DNA of 64,000 bases from CAWJKP01 sp963843465. GTDB taxonomy: Bacteria > Planctomycetota > Planctomycetia > Pirellulales > Thermoguttaceae. The notes below the pieces were generated by a model. The model was not told the origin of the DNA. It did not search any database and saw only the letters and a program-made list of their open reading frames with translations. The position numbers were made by a program, and so were the translations under genes. The stretch's first letter is position 1; every line of letters starts with the position of its first letter. Positions 48,828 to 55,965 of the stretch are shown here, piece after piece. The stretch lies in NCBI GenBank assembly GCA_963843465.1, contig CAWJKP010000001.1, positions 620,001 through 684,000 of the forward strand. The letters are read 5' to 3'.

Positions 48828-48920
48828 TGTCCTCGCCAGGAGTCGAACCGGGCACCGACGCGCAGCGTTGGTCCTTCGACCTTCGCAGGGTCGCGTGCTA
48901 ATCCGGCACACTCCGAGGAC
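48828..48920 (-). tRNA. tRNA-Arg(GCG)-like with long variable arm
   Basis: Perfect acceptor GTCCTCG/CGAGGAC, A73, anticodon stem CGACC/GGTCG and loop CTGCGAA (anticodon GCG, a rare choice for CGC codons). The D-arm is GTGT/GCAC. The variable region carries the shared hairpin ACCAACGC-TGC-GCGTCGGT. The T-stem has one mismatch and position 8 is G. 93 bases. Confidence 0.65.
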
Positions 48921-48934
48921 GTGTTTCTGCCGAG

Positions 48935-49025
48935 CGCCCCGCCGAGGAATCGAACCCGGGCACCACGCGCAGCGTGGTCGCGGCAGTTTCGAGGACTGCC
49001 ATGCGATCCGGCACACCCGCGAGGC
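48935..49025 (-). tRNA. tRNA-Arg(TCG)-like with long variable arm
   Basis: Acceptor GCCTCGC/GCGGGGC, G73, anticodon stem GCAGT/ACTGC and loop CCTCGAA (anticodon TCG, with C33 in place of U33). The variable region holds a perfect 7-bp hairpin ACCACGC-TGC-GCGTGGT. Positions 8-9 are GG. The T-stem has one mismatch. The combination suggests either an unusual or a decayed tRNA. Confidence 0.6.
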
Positions 49026-49035
49026 CAACCGTGAA

Positions 49036-49401
49036 TCATCTCCGACCGAAGATCGCGGCGATCTGGTGAATGTCTGCGTATACGATCCTTCCCGGCCGTG
49101 CTGTCGTGAGCAATTTTACGAATACGTTCTCCTCTCGCAGAATGGTTACCACTTCCCACACGTGCCGCACCAGCGTTGCTGAGCGGGAGCGAAACCAGAA
49201 TATCGCGTGCCGATCCGCAGCGTCGAGGCGCGGCACAGCAAGGTTGTCGTTGAACCAATCCAATGATTCATCCAGCGTCTTGCGCACGTAGTCCGGCACC
49301 TGGGGCCACTGCCTGACCACTCCGGCGGCTCGAAACACACCGAGGGCTTCGGGGGTGCCCCGTTCTCGCAAGCGTGTCTGAAAACGAATGTAGTTTTCCA
49401 T
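49036..49401 (-). CDS. Unrecognised 121-aa protein encoded inside the tRNA array
   Basis: MENYIRFQTRLRERGTPEAL, then WPQVPDYVRKTLDESLDWFN, and FRSRSATLVRHVWEVVTILR. It is a soluble alpha-helical protein with a mixed-charge N-terminus and a C-terminal VFVKLLTTARPGRIVYADIH. No signal peptide or known motif. Normal codon composition and absence of indels indicate a real gene. It lies between tRNA-Arg(TCT) and tRNA-Arg(TCG), and its ATG lies inside a tRNA-like remnant (49374-49425). Function is unknown; a role linked to tRNA is an inference from location only. Confidence 0.65.
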   Translation of the reverse strand: MENYIRFQTRLRERGTPEALGVFRAAGVVRQWPQVPDYVRKTLDESLDWFNDNLAVPRLDAADRHAIFWFRSRSATLVRHVWEVVTILREENVFVKLLTTARPGRIVYADIHQIAAIFGRR

Positions 49402-49425
49402 GGCTAACCGCTACACCACAGACAC
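49374..49425 (-). other. tRNA-like remnant (acceptor and D-arm) overlapping an ORF start
   Basis: The minus strand shows GTGTCTG at the 5' end and CAGACAC 38 bases later, a perfect 7-bp acceptor-like pairing. Inside, TGGTGTAGCGGTTAGCCA is a standard tRNA D-arm, and GAAAAC/GTTTTC form a 6-bp stem with a 7-base loop. A separate anticodon arm is absent. It could be a half-tRNA left where the ORF joined the array or a three-armed mini-RNA. Confidence 0.45.
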
Positions 49426-49447
49426 CATACATAACCGTCGCGCCGAG

Positions 49448-49519
49448 TACCCCGACCAGGAATCGAACCTGGGACTCCTCGTTAGAAGCGAGGGATGATC
49501 TCCGCTTCACCATCGGGGC
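49448..49519 (-). tRNA. tRNA-Arg(TCT)
   Basis: Acceptor GCCCCGA/TCGGGGT with G1-U72, A73, U8 present, anticodon loop CTTCTAA (anticodon TCT), T-arm CCAGG/CCTGG with TTCGATT. It has a short variable loop and no anomalies, so it looks functional. Confidence 0.93.
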
Positions 49520-49539
49520 ACGTAATCCGGCACACCAAG

Positions 49540-49619
49540 CGGAAGGCATGGGACTTGAACCCACATCCCCGTGAGGGGGCACGGTTTAGCAAACCGGCTC
49601 GGCCAACCATAGCCGATCC
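49540..49619 (-). tRNA. tRNA-Ser(GCT), shortened D-arm
   Basis: Anticodon loop TTGCTAA (anticodon GCT) and a normal Ser-type long variable arm (CCCC-TCAC-GGGG); T-arm GTGGG/CCCAT with TTCAAGT; G73. The acceptor pairs only as GGA/TCC and GGC/GCC around an internal loop. About 11 bases of the D-arm of a usual tRNA-Ser are missing, so function is doubtful. Confidence 0.7.
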
Positions 49620-49636
49620 CCGATCATGGTTCTCAG

Positions 49637-49728
49637 AGTGCCCTGCGGGAGTCGAACCGGGCACCGCCGCCGAGCGGTTGTCGCGCCAGCTTGGAAGGCT
49701 GGCACCTCTGCCGCTCGGCCAAGGGCAC
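49637..49728 (-). tRNA. tRNA-Gly(TCC)-like with long variable arm
   Basis: Perfect acceptor GTGCCCT/AGGGCAC, anticodon stem CCAGC/GCTGG, loop CTTCCAA (anticodon TCC), U8 present. The variable region carries a version of the shared hairpin (ACAACCGC-TCG-GCGGCGGT) where Gly tRNAs have 4-5 bases. Only 3 of 5 T-stem pairs form. U73. Confidence 0.65.
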
Positions 49729-49735
49729 GTCGAGG

Positions 49736-49819
49736 CGGAAGGTGAGGGAGTCGAACCCCCAAGGCTCATCGCTCGACCGCTTTCGGGGCGGCTGCCATCG
49801 CCAGTTGGCTTGACCTTCC
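49736..49819 (-). tRNA. tRNA-Ser(CGA)
   Basis: Acceptor GGAAGGT/ACCTTCC, G73, anticodon loop CCCGAAA (anticodon CGA, with C33), Ser-type variable arm CGAG/CTTG, T-arm GGGGG/CCCTC with TTCGACT. Position 8 is C. Its variable arm is not the shared hairpin. Confidence 0.72.
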
Positions 49820-49830
49820 GTATCACAAGG

Positions 49831-49921
49831 CTGCGGTGGCAGGAATCGAACCTGGGGCACCGCCGCGAAGCGGTGGTCTATGACGCTTAACAGGCGCCCG
49901 CCCGTACCAGCACACGCCCCA
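49831..49921 (-). tRNA. tRNA-Asn(GTT)-like with long variable arm
   Basis: Anticodon stem GGCGC/GCGTC and loop CTGTTAA (anticodon GTT). The acceptor TGGGGCG/CACCGCA has two mismatches. The variable region is the shared hairpin ACCACCGC-TTC-GCGGCGGT. T-stem CCAGG/CCTGC has 4 of 5 pairs; G73. It abuts tRNA-Ile with a single base between. Confidence 0.65.
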
Positions 49922-49922
49922 G

Positions 49923-49994
49923 TGGTAGCCCTGAGAGTCGAACTCAGCGCCACTCGGTTATCAGCCGGGTTTGGGCAACCGGCCCTCGACTACC
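49923..49994 (-). tRNA. tRNA-Ile(GAT)
   Basis: Acceptor GGTAGTC/GGCTACC, A73, anticodon loop CTGATAA (anticodon GAT), T-arm CTGAG/CTCAG with TTCGACT. The D-loop is short (GGGC/GCCC) and position 8 is G. Normal short variable loop. Confidence 0.82.
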
Positions 49995-50007
49995 ATCGTT
50001 CTGTCAG

Positions 50008-50080
50008 TAGCTCGTGCGGGAGTCGAACCCGCCTCTGCGCCTTGAAAGGGCGTGATCCTTTGCCGATAGACGAACGAGCC
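50008..50080 (-). tRNA. tRNA-Glu(TTC)
   Basis: Acceptor GGCTCGT/ACGAGCT (G1-U72), A73, U8, anticodon loop CTTTCAA (anticodon TTC), T-arm GCGGG/CCCGC with TTCGACT. It is standard in all arms. Confidence 0.93.
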
Positions 50081-50086
50081 ATCTCG

Positions 50087-50143
50087 GCGCGCACCTTCCA
50101 CGCAGTGGACAAATCCGCTCAGCGCGCACCGTTGACGCAGTGG
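50087..50143. repeat. Short direct repeat between tRNA-Glu and tRNA-Phe
   Basis: GCGCGCACC-TT-ACGCAGTGG occurs at 50087 and 50122 (period 35) with two differences. The second copy runs into the 3' end of tRNA-Phe. It looks like a slippage or recombination product of array growth. Confidence 0.55.
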
Positions 50144-50233
50144 GTCGGGCGGTGCTCGAATCCCGGGCACCGCCGCGCAGCGGTGGTCGCCCTGGTCTTC
50201 AGCCAGGTGCTACACCATCTCAGCTACCGACCC
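50141..50233 (-). tRNA. tRNA-Phe(GAA)-like with long variable arm
   Basis: Acceptor GGGTCGG/CCGACCC, A73, U8, anticodon stem CCTGG/CCAGG, loop CTGAAGA (anticodon GAA). The shared hairpin ACCACCGC-TGC-GCGGCGGT sits in the variable region. The T-arm is abnormal: the 3' arm of the hairpin (GGCGGTG) can pair with CACCGCC over 7 bp, giving an enlarged loop. It is the first tRNA of the array. Confidence 0.72.
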
Positions 50234-50240
50234 AACGAAA

Positions 50241-50269
50241 AAGCCTGATGTCGTTATGACACCAGGCTT
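50241..50269 (-). terminator. Terminator-like hairpin just upstream of the tRNA array
   Basis: On the minus strand AAGCCTGGTGTC pairs with GACATCAGGCTT (12 bp with one G-T) around ATAAC and ends in a run of five T, only 8 bases before tRNA-Phe. It would stop minus-strand transcription coming from upstream, or act as an attenuator if the array promoter lies further upstream. Confidence 0.65.
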
Positions 50270-50319
50270 CAGGTATTCTTCGGGAGAGGTACGGCCTGAT
50301 GTCACAAGCGCAATGGATA

Positions 50320-50360
50320 GGACGGGGTATTCGCCGATTGATCGGCGAATGTACCCGTCC
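50320..50360 (+). terminator. Long palindrome, possible plus-strand terminator
   Basis: GGACGGG/CCCGTCC (7 bp) and ATTCGCCGAT/ATCGGCGAAT (10 bp) form one long stem with a small internal loop, followed on the plus strand by ATTTTCG. The T-run is short. No other gene is seen between 50270 and 50716. Confidence 0.45.
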
Positions 50361-50716
50361 ATTTTCGCGCTTCGTAACTCAGGCGTATTGAAGTCATGGC
50401 TCTCTTTCGGTCGAACCAGCGGCAGGCCGACAAGGACTGCCTACCAGTATTCTATCGTATAGATGCCGCTGGGGCTCAAATGGTTCACGAAAAATCGCGA
50501 GAATTTGGCGGGCGGCCCTGTAGATAAGAGGCAGGAAGCCTCGGATTTATTCCCGAGTTCGCCGGAAATCTCCGACAGCCCGGTTCGCAGCCCTCCGTGC
50601 CAATAATAGGTGAGACAACTGCCTCGTTGGTTATTACAGTAGAGGGCAAGGAGGTGGTGAAAGGATGGAGAAAGCAAGGATGTTGGGAATGGAAGAGGCG
50701 GTGGCGGGCGGAACGG

Positions 50717-51387
50717 AAGGAGGGCGTAGCCCGACTGGAGTGCCGCATTTCGTCGCAGACGATCTACACTTGGATCAAGCAGGACGAGGACCGGGAGCAC
50801 TGGGAATCGTTTCTGCGGCGTCGCGGGAAACGTCCGTACAGGCGGAAGAACGCCACCACCACCGGGGATGTCGCCCGCATCGATCAGCGCCCGGAAGTCA
50901 TCGAAGAGCGGCTGCGGCTGGGAGATTTCGAAGGCGACACGGTGCCCGGCCCCCCCGGTACGGGCGGCCTGGCAACACTGGTCGATCGCAAATCGCGGTT
51001 CACGATCGTCGTCAAGGTTCACTCGAAGAACGCCGACCATGTGCATGAGAAAATCAAACAGCGTTTGAAGGAGTTGGATGATGAGCGACGCCACTCGATC
51101 ACTTTCGACAACGGCACCGCATTCGCGCGTGTGACCGGCTTGAAAAACACCTCGGCATGGAGTTATACTTTGCTGATCCGGGCTGTCCGTATCAGCGCGG
51201 CACGAATGAGAATACCAATGGTCTAATCCGTTAATACTTTTCCAAGGGGACCGACTTTCGCGACATCTCCCACAACCAGGTGCGGCAGGTGGAAAAACTA
51301 CTCAACAACCGCCCCCGCGCGTGCCTCGGTTTTAGGACTCCCGCTGAGGTTTTCTTCGAGGAAAACCCTCCCACCAGTTGCGATTGA
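50717..51387 (+). pseudogene. IS30-family transposase remnant
   Basis: ISSQTIYTWIKQDEDREHW, then the catalytic-core blocks GDFEGDTVPGPPG (first Asp), ATLVDRKSRFTIVVKVHSKN and SITFDNGTAFA (second Asp, DNG). The frame shifts near 51130-51145, continues ADPGCPYQRGTNENTNGLIR, meets an in-frame TAA, and ends LLNNRPRACLGFRTPAEVFF. The N-terminal DNA-binding domain is missing. No terminal inverted repeats could be placed. It lies about 480 bases from the tRNA array on its upstream side. Confidence 0.85.
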
Positions 51388-51445
51388 GATTGGAGACCGC
51401 CCTGGCAGAATCTGCTCCGCGATAAACCCCAAAGGAACCAATACT

Positions 51446-52470
51446 ATGACACGTTTGATGGTCCCTTGCGCCACACTGGCAATCGCGATGGCCGCGGATC
51501 TCTGTGGTGCCGGCGAGCCGATCCGCAACTACGCGGCCTGGACCGACACCGCCGGCAACCCGATCTCCTGCCATGACGGCGGTATCACCCGCGCTGGCGA
51601 CACGTTTTACTGGTACGGCACGAGCTACAAGGGTAACCCCAAAGGGCTTGACGGCCGCAAGAGCACCACTTGCAGCAGGGTTTCAACTGCTACAGCTCGA
51701 AGAACCTCGTGGACTGGAAGTACGAGGGCGTCTGCTTGGCTTTCCCCAAGGAAGGCTGGCTGGCCAAGGGTAACTCGCACCGGCCGAACGTGCTTTACAA
51801 CGACAAGACCAACAAGTACGTGCTGTGGTTCTTCTGCATCGGCACGACCGAGCCGGTGTACCCGGCGGCCATGCTGGCCGTCGCCGTCGCCGATAAACCT
51901 GCCGGGCCGTTCACCTTTGTCGGCCAGCGAAACACGGCCGAGGAGCATGGCTGGGGGCAGGACCTGGGGCTGTTCAAAGACCAGGACGGCAAGGGCTACC
52001 TGGTTTACGACGACGGACACCGCAACATCCGCGTGGATCTCTTGGCCGATGACTTCCTGAGCAGCAGCGGCAAGACCACCATCGCACTGAAGAGCGATCC
52101 GGCCAAACGCAAAGCACACGAAGGTGCGGCCCTGATCCGCTACAAGGGCAAGTACATCGCGGCTGGCTCGGGCGTCGAGGGATGGAACCCGACCGAGACC
52201 AGCTACGCCGTGGCCGACGTGCCACTGGGCCCTTACCGGGAAATGGGCCTAATGAGCCAGCAGCGGACCTGGAGCAGCCAAATCTCGAACTTCGTCTACA
52301 TCGCCGAGTCGGACAAGGTCTTCGCCATGTGCGACCAGTGGTTCCGCGGCCCCAAGGGCCAGCGGGTGCCGATCGACGAGTCCTGCCAGTTGTGGCTGCC
52401 CGTGTCGTTCGATCCGAAGACCGAGGTGGCGAAGATGCTGCACGTCGAAGAGTGGGACCCGTGGAAGTAA
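51446..52470 (+). CDS. Secreted GH43-like five-bladed propeller protein, frameshifted
   Basis: A signal region (LMVPCATLAIAMAADLCGAG) is followed by AAWTDTAGNPISCHDGGITR and TFYWYGTSYKG, the usual first blade of GH43-like enzymes (Asp in CHDGG). An indel near 51660 separates it from the rest: LQQGFNCYSSKNLVDWKYEG, WGQDLGLFKDQDGKGYLVYD and HEGAALIRYKGKYIAAGSG (Glu). GH43 enzymes cleave arabinose or xylose linkages. Joined length is about 340 aa. It precedes a secreted sugar-isomerase gene by 71 bases on the same strand. Confidence 0.8.
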
Positions 52471-52541
52471 GAGGTGATCCGAGTTCACAACCAGACTGGG
52501 AGGCTCGCTCCCAACGAAACGCAGACAACAAGGAGAACGCA

Positions 52542-53462
52542 ATGCACCCTGCAAGTCAACGGTGGTCGGTCATGGGCTTGGCGTTGGCAGCCCTCGCGGG
52601 ATGGCAGCTCGCCGCTGCCTCGGCGGCCGAGAAGACAACCGCTGTCGCGGCACTGCCGAATCCCTTCTATGCCTACTGTGTGGGCATCGGCACCGACAAG
52701 GAATCCAGCACTCTCAAAGCCCAACTCGAATTGGCCCCGATGCTGGCAGAACTGGGTTACTCGGGGATGGCCCACGTCGGGCTCAGTGGAGCGATGGAGA
52801 TGCTCCAGGCCCTGGAGAAGCACAACCAGAAGCTGTTCGCGGTGTACACCGATCTCGTGGTCGACCCCGGCGATCGCGGCTACGACCCGCAGCTCAAGCA
52901 ACTTATCCCAAAGCTCAAAGGGCATGGCACCATCGTGTGGCTGGTGGTCAATAGCAGGAAGTACAAGCCGTCGTCGACCGAGGGTGACCAGCGCCGTGTC
53001 GCGCTGTTGCGGGAAATCGCCGAGATCGCGAAGCAGTCTGGCGTGGCGGTCTCGCTGTATCCACACAAGGGTTGCTATGCCCAGCGGATGGAAGACGTGG
53101 TGCGGCTGGCGAAGAAGACCGATCGGCCCAACGTCGGCGTGACGTTCACCTTCTGCCATTTCCTGGCGGTCGACGACGCCAAGAACCTGGACGGCGTGCT
53201 GAAGATGGCCCGGCCCTACCTGACGATGGTCACCATCAACGGCACCTCGGGCTACGGTTCGGGAAACCTTGCCAGTTGGATTCAAGTGTTGGGCGAAGGC
53301 ACGTTCGACGTCGGCGCCGTGCTCAAGGCCCTGCGGAAGCTGGACTACCGCGGACCGATCGGCATCATCGCCTACGGCGTCAAGGGAGATCACCGCGAGA
53401 TTCTCAGCCGCTCGATCCAGGCGTGGAAAAAGCTCTCCGCAGAAGCGGCGGCGGAGAAGTAG
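52542..53462 (+). CDS. Secreted sugar isomerase-like TIM barrel, 306 aa
   Basis: AAGGAGAACGCA precedes the ATG. A Sec signal (MGLALAALAGWQLAAASAAE) leads to a xylose-isomerase-like barrel: LAPMLAELGYSGMAHVGLSG, AVYTDLVVDPGDRGYD, SLYPHKGCYAQRMEDVV and VGVTFTFCHFLAVDD, with the His residues likely metal ligands. The C-terminal LDYRGPIGIIAYGVKGD is typical of this secreted planctomycete subgroup. Activity is undemonstrated. It follows the GH43-like gene and may act on its products. Confidence 0.85.
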   Translation: MHPASQRWSVMGLALAALAGWQLAAASAAEKTTAVAALPNPFYAYCVGIGTDKESSTLKAQLELAPMLAELGYSGMAHVGLSGAMEMLQALEKHNQKLFAVYTDLVVDPGDRGYDPQLKQLIPKLKGHGTIVWLVVNSRKYKPSSTEGDQRRVALLREIAEIAKQSGVAVSLYPHKGCYAQRMEDVVRLAKKTDRPNVGVTFTFCHFLAVDDAKNLDGVLKMARPYLTMVTINGTSGYGSGNLASWIQVLGEGTFDVGAVLKALRKLDYRGPIGIIAYGVKGDHREILSRSIQAWKKLSAEAAAEK

Positions 53463-53522
53463 CGCACTTATCGCAACGGACGCCAAATGAGAACGAGAAT
53501 CGCCACCTCGGTGGCTTAGACC

Positions 53523-55478
53523 ATGTTGGTGAACCCTTGGCAGGAGGATACCTCCGCCGGCAGGGTGGCGGGCCGCTGTTGGCGCTGTAGACGCGCCGAC
53601 GCACATCGCGAGGACGGCCATACGGAGCGGTGGTGTCTGGCGGCCTGGCTTCCTGCCGACCTCCTGCCCGGCCAGTACGATGTGCTCGTCCACGGCGGGC
53701 ACGGCGGGGATTACGGCTGGTCCGATCCCCTGGCATTGACCGTCGCCGCTGAAAAGCCACCCACAGGTCCCACGATCAACGTCCGAGACTTGGGGGCCAA
53801 GGGCGACGGCGTGAGCGACGACACCGAGCCTTTGTCCGCGGCCTTGATGCAAGCGACCGGAGGCGGCAGCGTACTTCTACCGCCGGGCACCTATGCCATC
53901 ACCCGATCGCTCTCGATCCCCGAACGAGTGATTGTCCGCGGCACCGGCATGCACCAAAGCGTGATCGCGAACCTGGAGACGGCCAGTTTTCGGCCGGGTG
54001 AGCGGACCGACTCTCCGCGGCGGGACTTCCGTCCGGCCTTGGTCCATGGGATGGGCCGCTTCGTGCTTCAAGACCTCACGCTGCGGTTCATGCCCGCGAC
54101 GGCCCCCGCGCTGGAAATCGGCCGCGACGAGGTCTATGTGCAAGATGTCGGTTTGTATCGCGTGCGATTCGAGTCGCGTCAGGACTACGGTCTTTCGCAG
54201 CAGCACGACTACACGACCCCGCCTGTCTCCATCTATAACGCTCGGCGGTTGCGGATGGTCCGATGCGAGACCTTCGGTCCCGGTGGGGTGACTTGCCAGC
54301 GAAAGCTGGAGGACTGCCAGTTCTCGCAGAACAGGTTCACCGCCGATCGCCGCTGGCGGGGGCACATGTTCAAGTTCTGGGGCGCCGAGCACTGCGTCTT
54401 CGAGGACAACCTGCTCACCGGCGACACCCGCGGCCTGGTCATGCAGACCCATTTTGGCGTCAATTACCAGAACTTCATCGCCGGGAATACCGTCGAGCGA
54501 ACCGTCCTGGGGGATAACGCCGGTGAGACGTACTTGGTGGAAGGTGCCGGCTTGTTTCTGGAAAGTCCGGTGGCGGAGGCCAGCCCAGCCACCCTCACGA
54601 CCACCCGCTGGCCCACGGCGCACGACGAAGCCAATCCGCATCAGAAGGTCGTCGGACGATTCGTGGTCGTCGCTCGCGGCCGGGGCCTGGGCCAGTGGCG
54701 GCGGATCACGGCCGCTCAGCCGGAGAAGAGGACGCTCACCGTGGATCGCCCTTGGCGGATCGTGCCCGACCGCTCCAGCACGGTGGTCGTCATGAATGGG
54801 CTGGTGGAGACGGTGTTCGTCAACAACCAAGAGGTCGATTGTGGCAAGGGCCTCTACCTTTACTACGCGGGGGCCATCAACAACATCATCGACCGGCACC
54901 TCTGCGATCGCTCGCTGGGCGTGACCCTGATGACCCAGGATGAACGCCAGTCGGCCGAGGCCGGTACCCACGAAACGGCCCCCGACTTCTTCAACCTCAT
55001 CCGCGACTGCCGGGTCCGCGACGGCGGCGGGATCGTCGTGGGAGCGGGCGGGCGGATGCCCGAGACCGACCGGCCCGATCAGCCCTGGGCGAACTTCGGC
55101 AACCGGGTGATCGGCAACGAGGTCCTCCGGGCCGGCCACTGGAGCGGCGCCGAATACGGCAGCGACTGGCGGTGGGGCGGCGGCTGGAGCAGCCTGCTGG
55201 CAGGTATCAATGTCATTCCCATGGACCTCGGCATCAAGCCGGGCACGGGCATCGACGGCCCACCCCGCATGATCGCCAACGTAATCCAGGACAACTGGGT
55301 CGGCCTGTCGCCGCTGGGCATCGGGATCAGCAAGCGGGCCTCGGACACGCTCCTCTACAAGAACTACTTCCAGTGGGTTCGCACGCCGATCGTCGATAAG
55401 GGGCGGCACACCCGCCAGGTCGATAGTGCCGTGCGAGAAGACGAGGAGTATACGCCCGAGCGTGGACCGATCCGTTAG
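53523..55478 (+). CDS. Secreted beta-helix (pectate-lyase-superfamily) protein, N-terminus truncated
   Basis: The first 70 residues read through sequence that belongs to an immunoglobulin-like domain (AWLPADLLPGQYDVLVHGGHGG) with no signal peptide, so an upstream part is missing. Then INVRDLGAKGDGVSDDTEPL opens the pectate-lyase-3/GH28-related helix, continued by many turns, such as EDNLLTGDTRGLVMQ and NRVIGNEVLRAGHWSGAEYG. Such proteins cleave or bind acidic polysaccharides; the catalytic residues are not assigned. The N-terminal loss is similar to other breaks in this window. Confidence 0.7.
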   Translation: MLVNPWQEDTSAGRVAGRCWRCRRADAHREDGHTERWCLAAWLPADLLPGQYDVLVHGGHGGDYGWSDPLALTVAAEKPPTGPTINVRDLGAKGDGVSDDTEPLSAALMQATGGGSVLLPPGTYAITRSLSIPERVIVRGTGMHQSVIANLETASFRPGERTDSPRRDFRPALVHGMGRFVLQDLTLRFMPATAPALEIGRDEVYVQDVGLYRVRFESRQDYGLSQQHDYTTPPVSIYNARRLRMVRCETFGPGGVTCQRKLEDCQFSQNRFTADRRWRGHMFKFWGAEHCVFEDNLLTGDTRGLVMQTHFGVNYQNFIAGNTVERTVLGDNAGETYLVEGAGLFLESPVAEASPATLTTTRWPTAHDEANPHQKVVGRFVVVARGRGLGQWRRITAAQPEKRTLTVDRPWRIVPDRSSTVVVMNGLVETVFVNNQEVDCGKGLYLYYAGAINNIIDRHLCDRSLGVTLMTQDERQSAEAGTHETAPDFFNLIRDCRVRDGGGIVVGAGGRMPETDRPDQPWANFGNRVIGNEVLRAGHWSGAEYGSDWRWGGGWSSLLAGINVIPMDLGIKPGTGIDGPPRMIANVIQDNWVGLSPLGIGISKRASDTLLYKNYFQWVRTPIVDKGRHTRQVDSAVREDEEYTPERGPIR

Positions 55479-55614
55479 GATCGCTCGTACGAAACGCCCT
55501 GGTTCATCGTGTCACATCAATTTCCCAAAGTATTCGTTTGTGCCTGGCCCCGGCACGGATTATCCTAATCGGCAGTTGTAAGGTTCGGTCTCGGTCAACG
55601 AAGCGAGGTTTGCC

Positions 55615-55859
55615 ATGACAGTCTTGGGATCAAGAATCGAGGCAACGAGCTTGGGTTGCGCTAGGATGCGATCCGCGTTCACGCAGCTTGCGGCTGTCGC
55701 GGCTTTCATGCTGAGCATCCATCAAACGTGGGCCTACCGGTGCGACGATCCGCGCTTCGCGAAGAAGTCCCCCGAGCCAGGCCAACCTGCCACGCAGGAG
55801 GCCATGTACGAGGGGCTCACCCATGCTTATGAGGCGATTGCTACGGAGTTGGGGGTATC
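55615..55859 (+). pseudogene. Start fragment of a secreted protein
   Basis: From the ATG at 55615 (or 55666, MRSAFTQLAAVAAFMLSIHQ) there is a signal peptide and then YRCDDPRFAKKSPEPGQPAT and EGLTHAYEAIATELGV. The sequence then departs from this character and runs toward the next minus-strand gene. I do not recognise the family. Confidence 0.45.
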
Positions 55860-55965
55860 CGCCCTGGCTGACACCGCTGCGATTTCCCGGCTTGGCTTGC
55901 CACGCTCAACCGGCGCAACCGCCAGATCGCGCTGAAGTTGGCGGCGGGCGAAAGGACCAATCGCG

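Noticed and set aside
48828..50233. Calling all long-arm tRNAs as Ser, Leu or Tyr
   Set aside because: The anticodon loops read Phe, Asn, Gly and Arg; only two tRNAs in the array have Ser anticodons and those have different variable arms.
49495..50248. Plus-strand ORFs across the tRNA array
   Set aside because: They read through tRNA structures in antisense; T-loop sequences simply give recurring SN/PG-like peptides.
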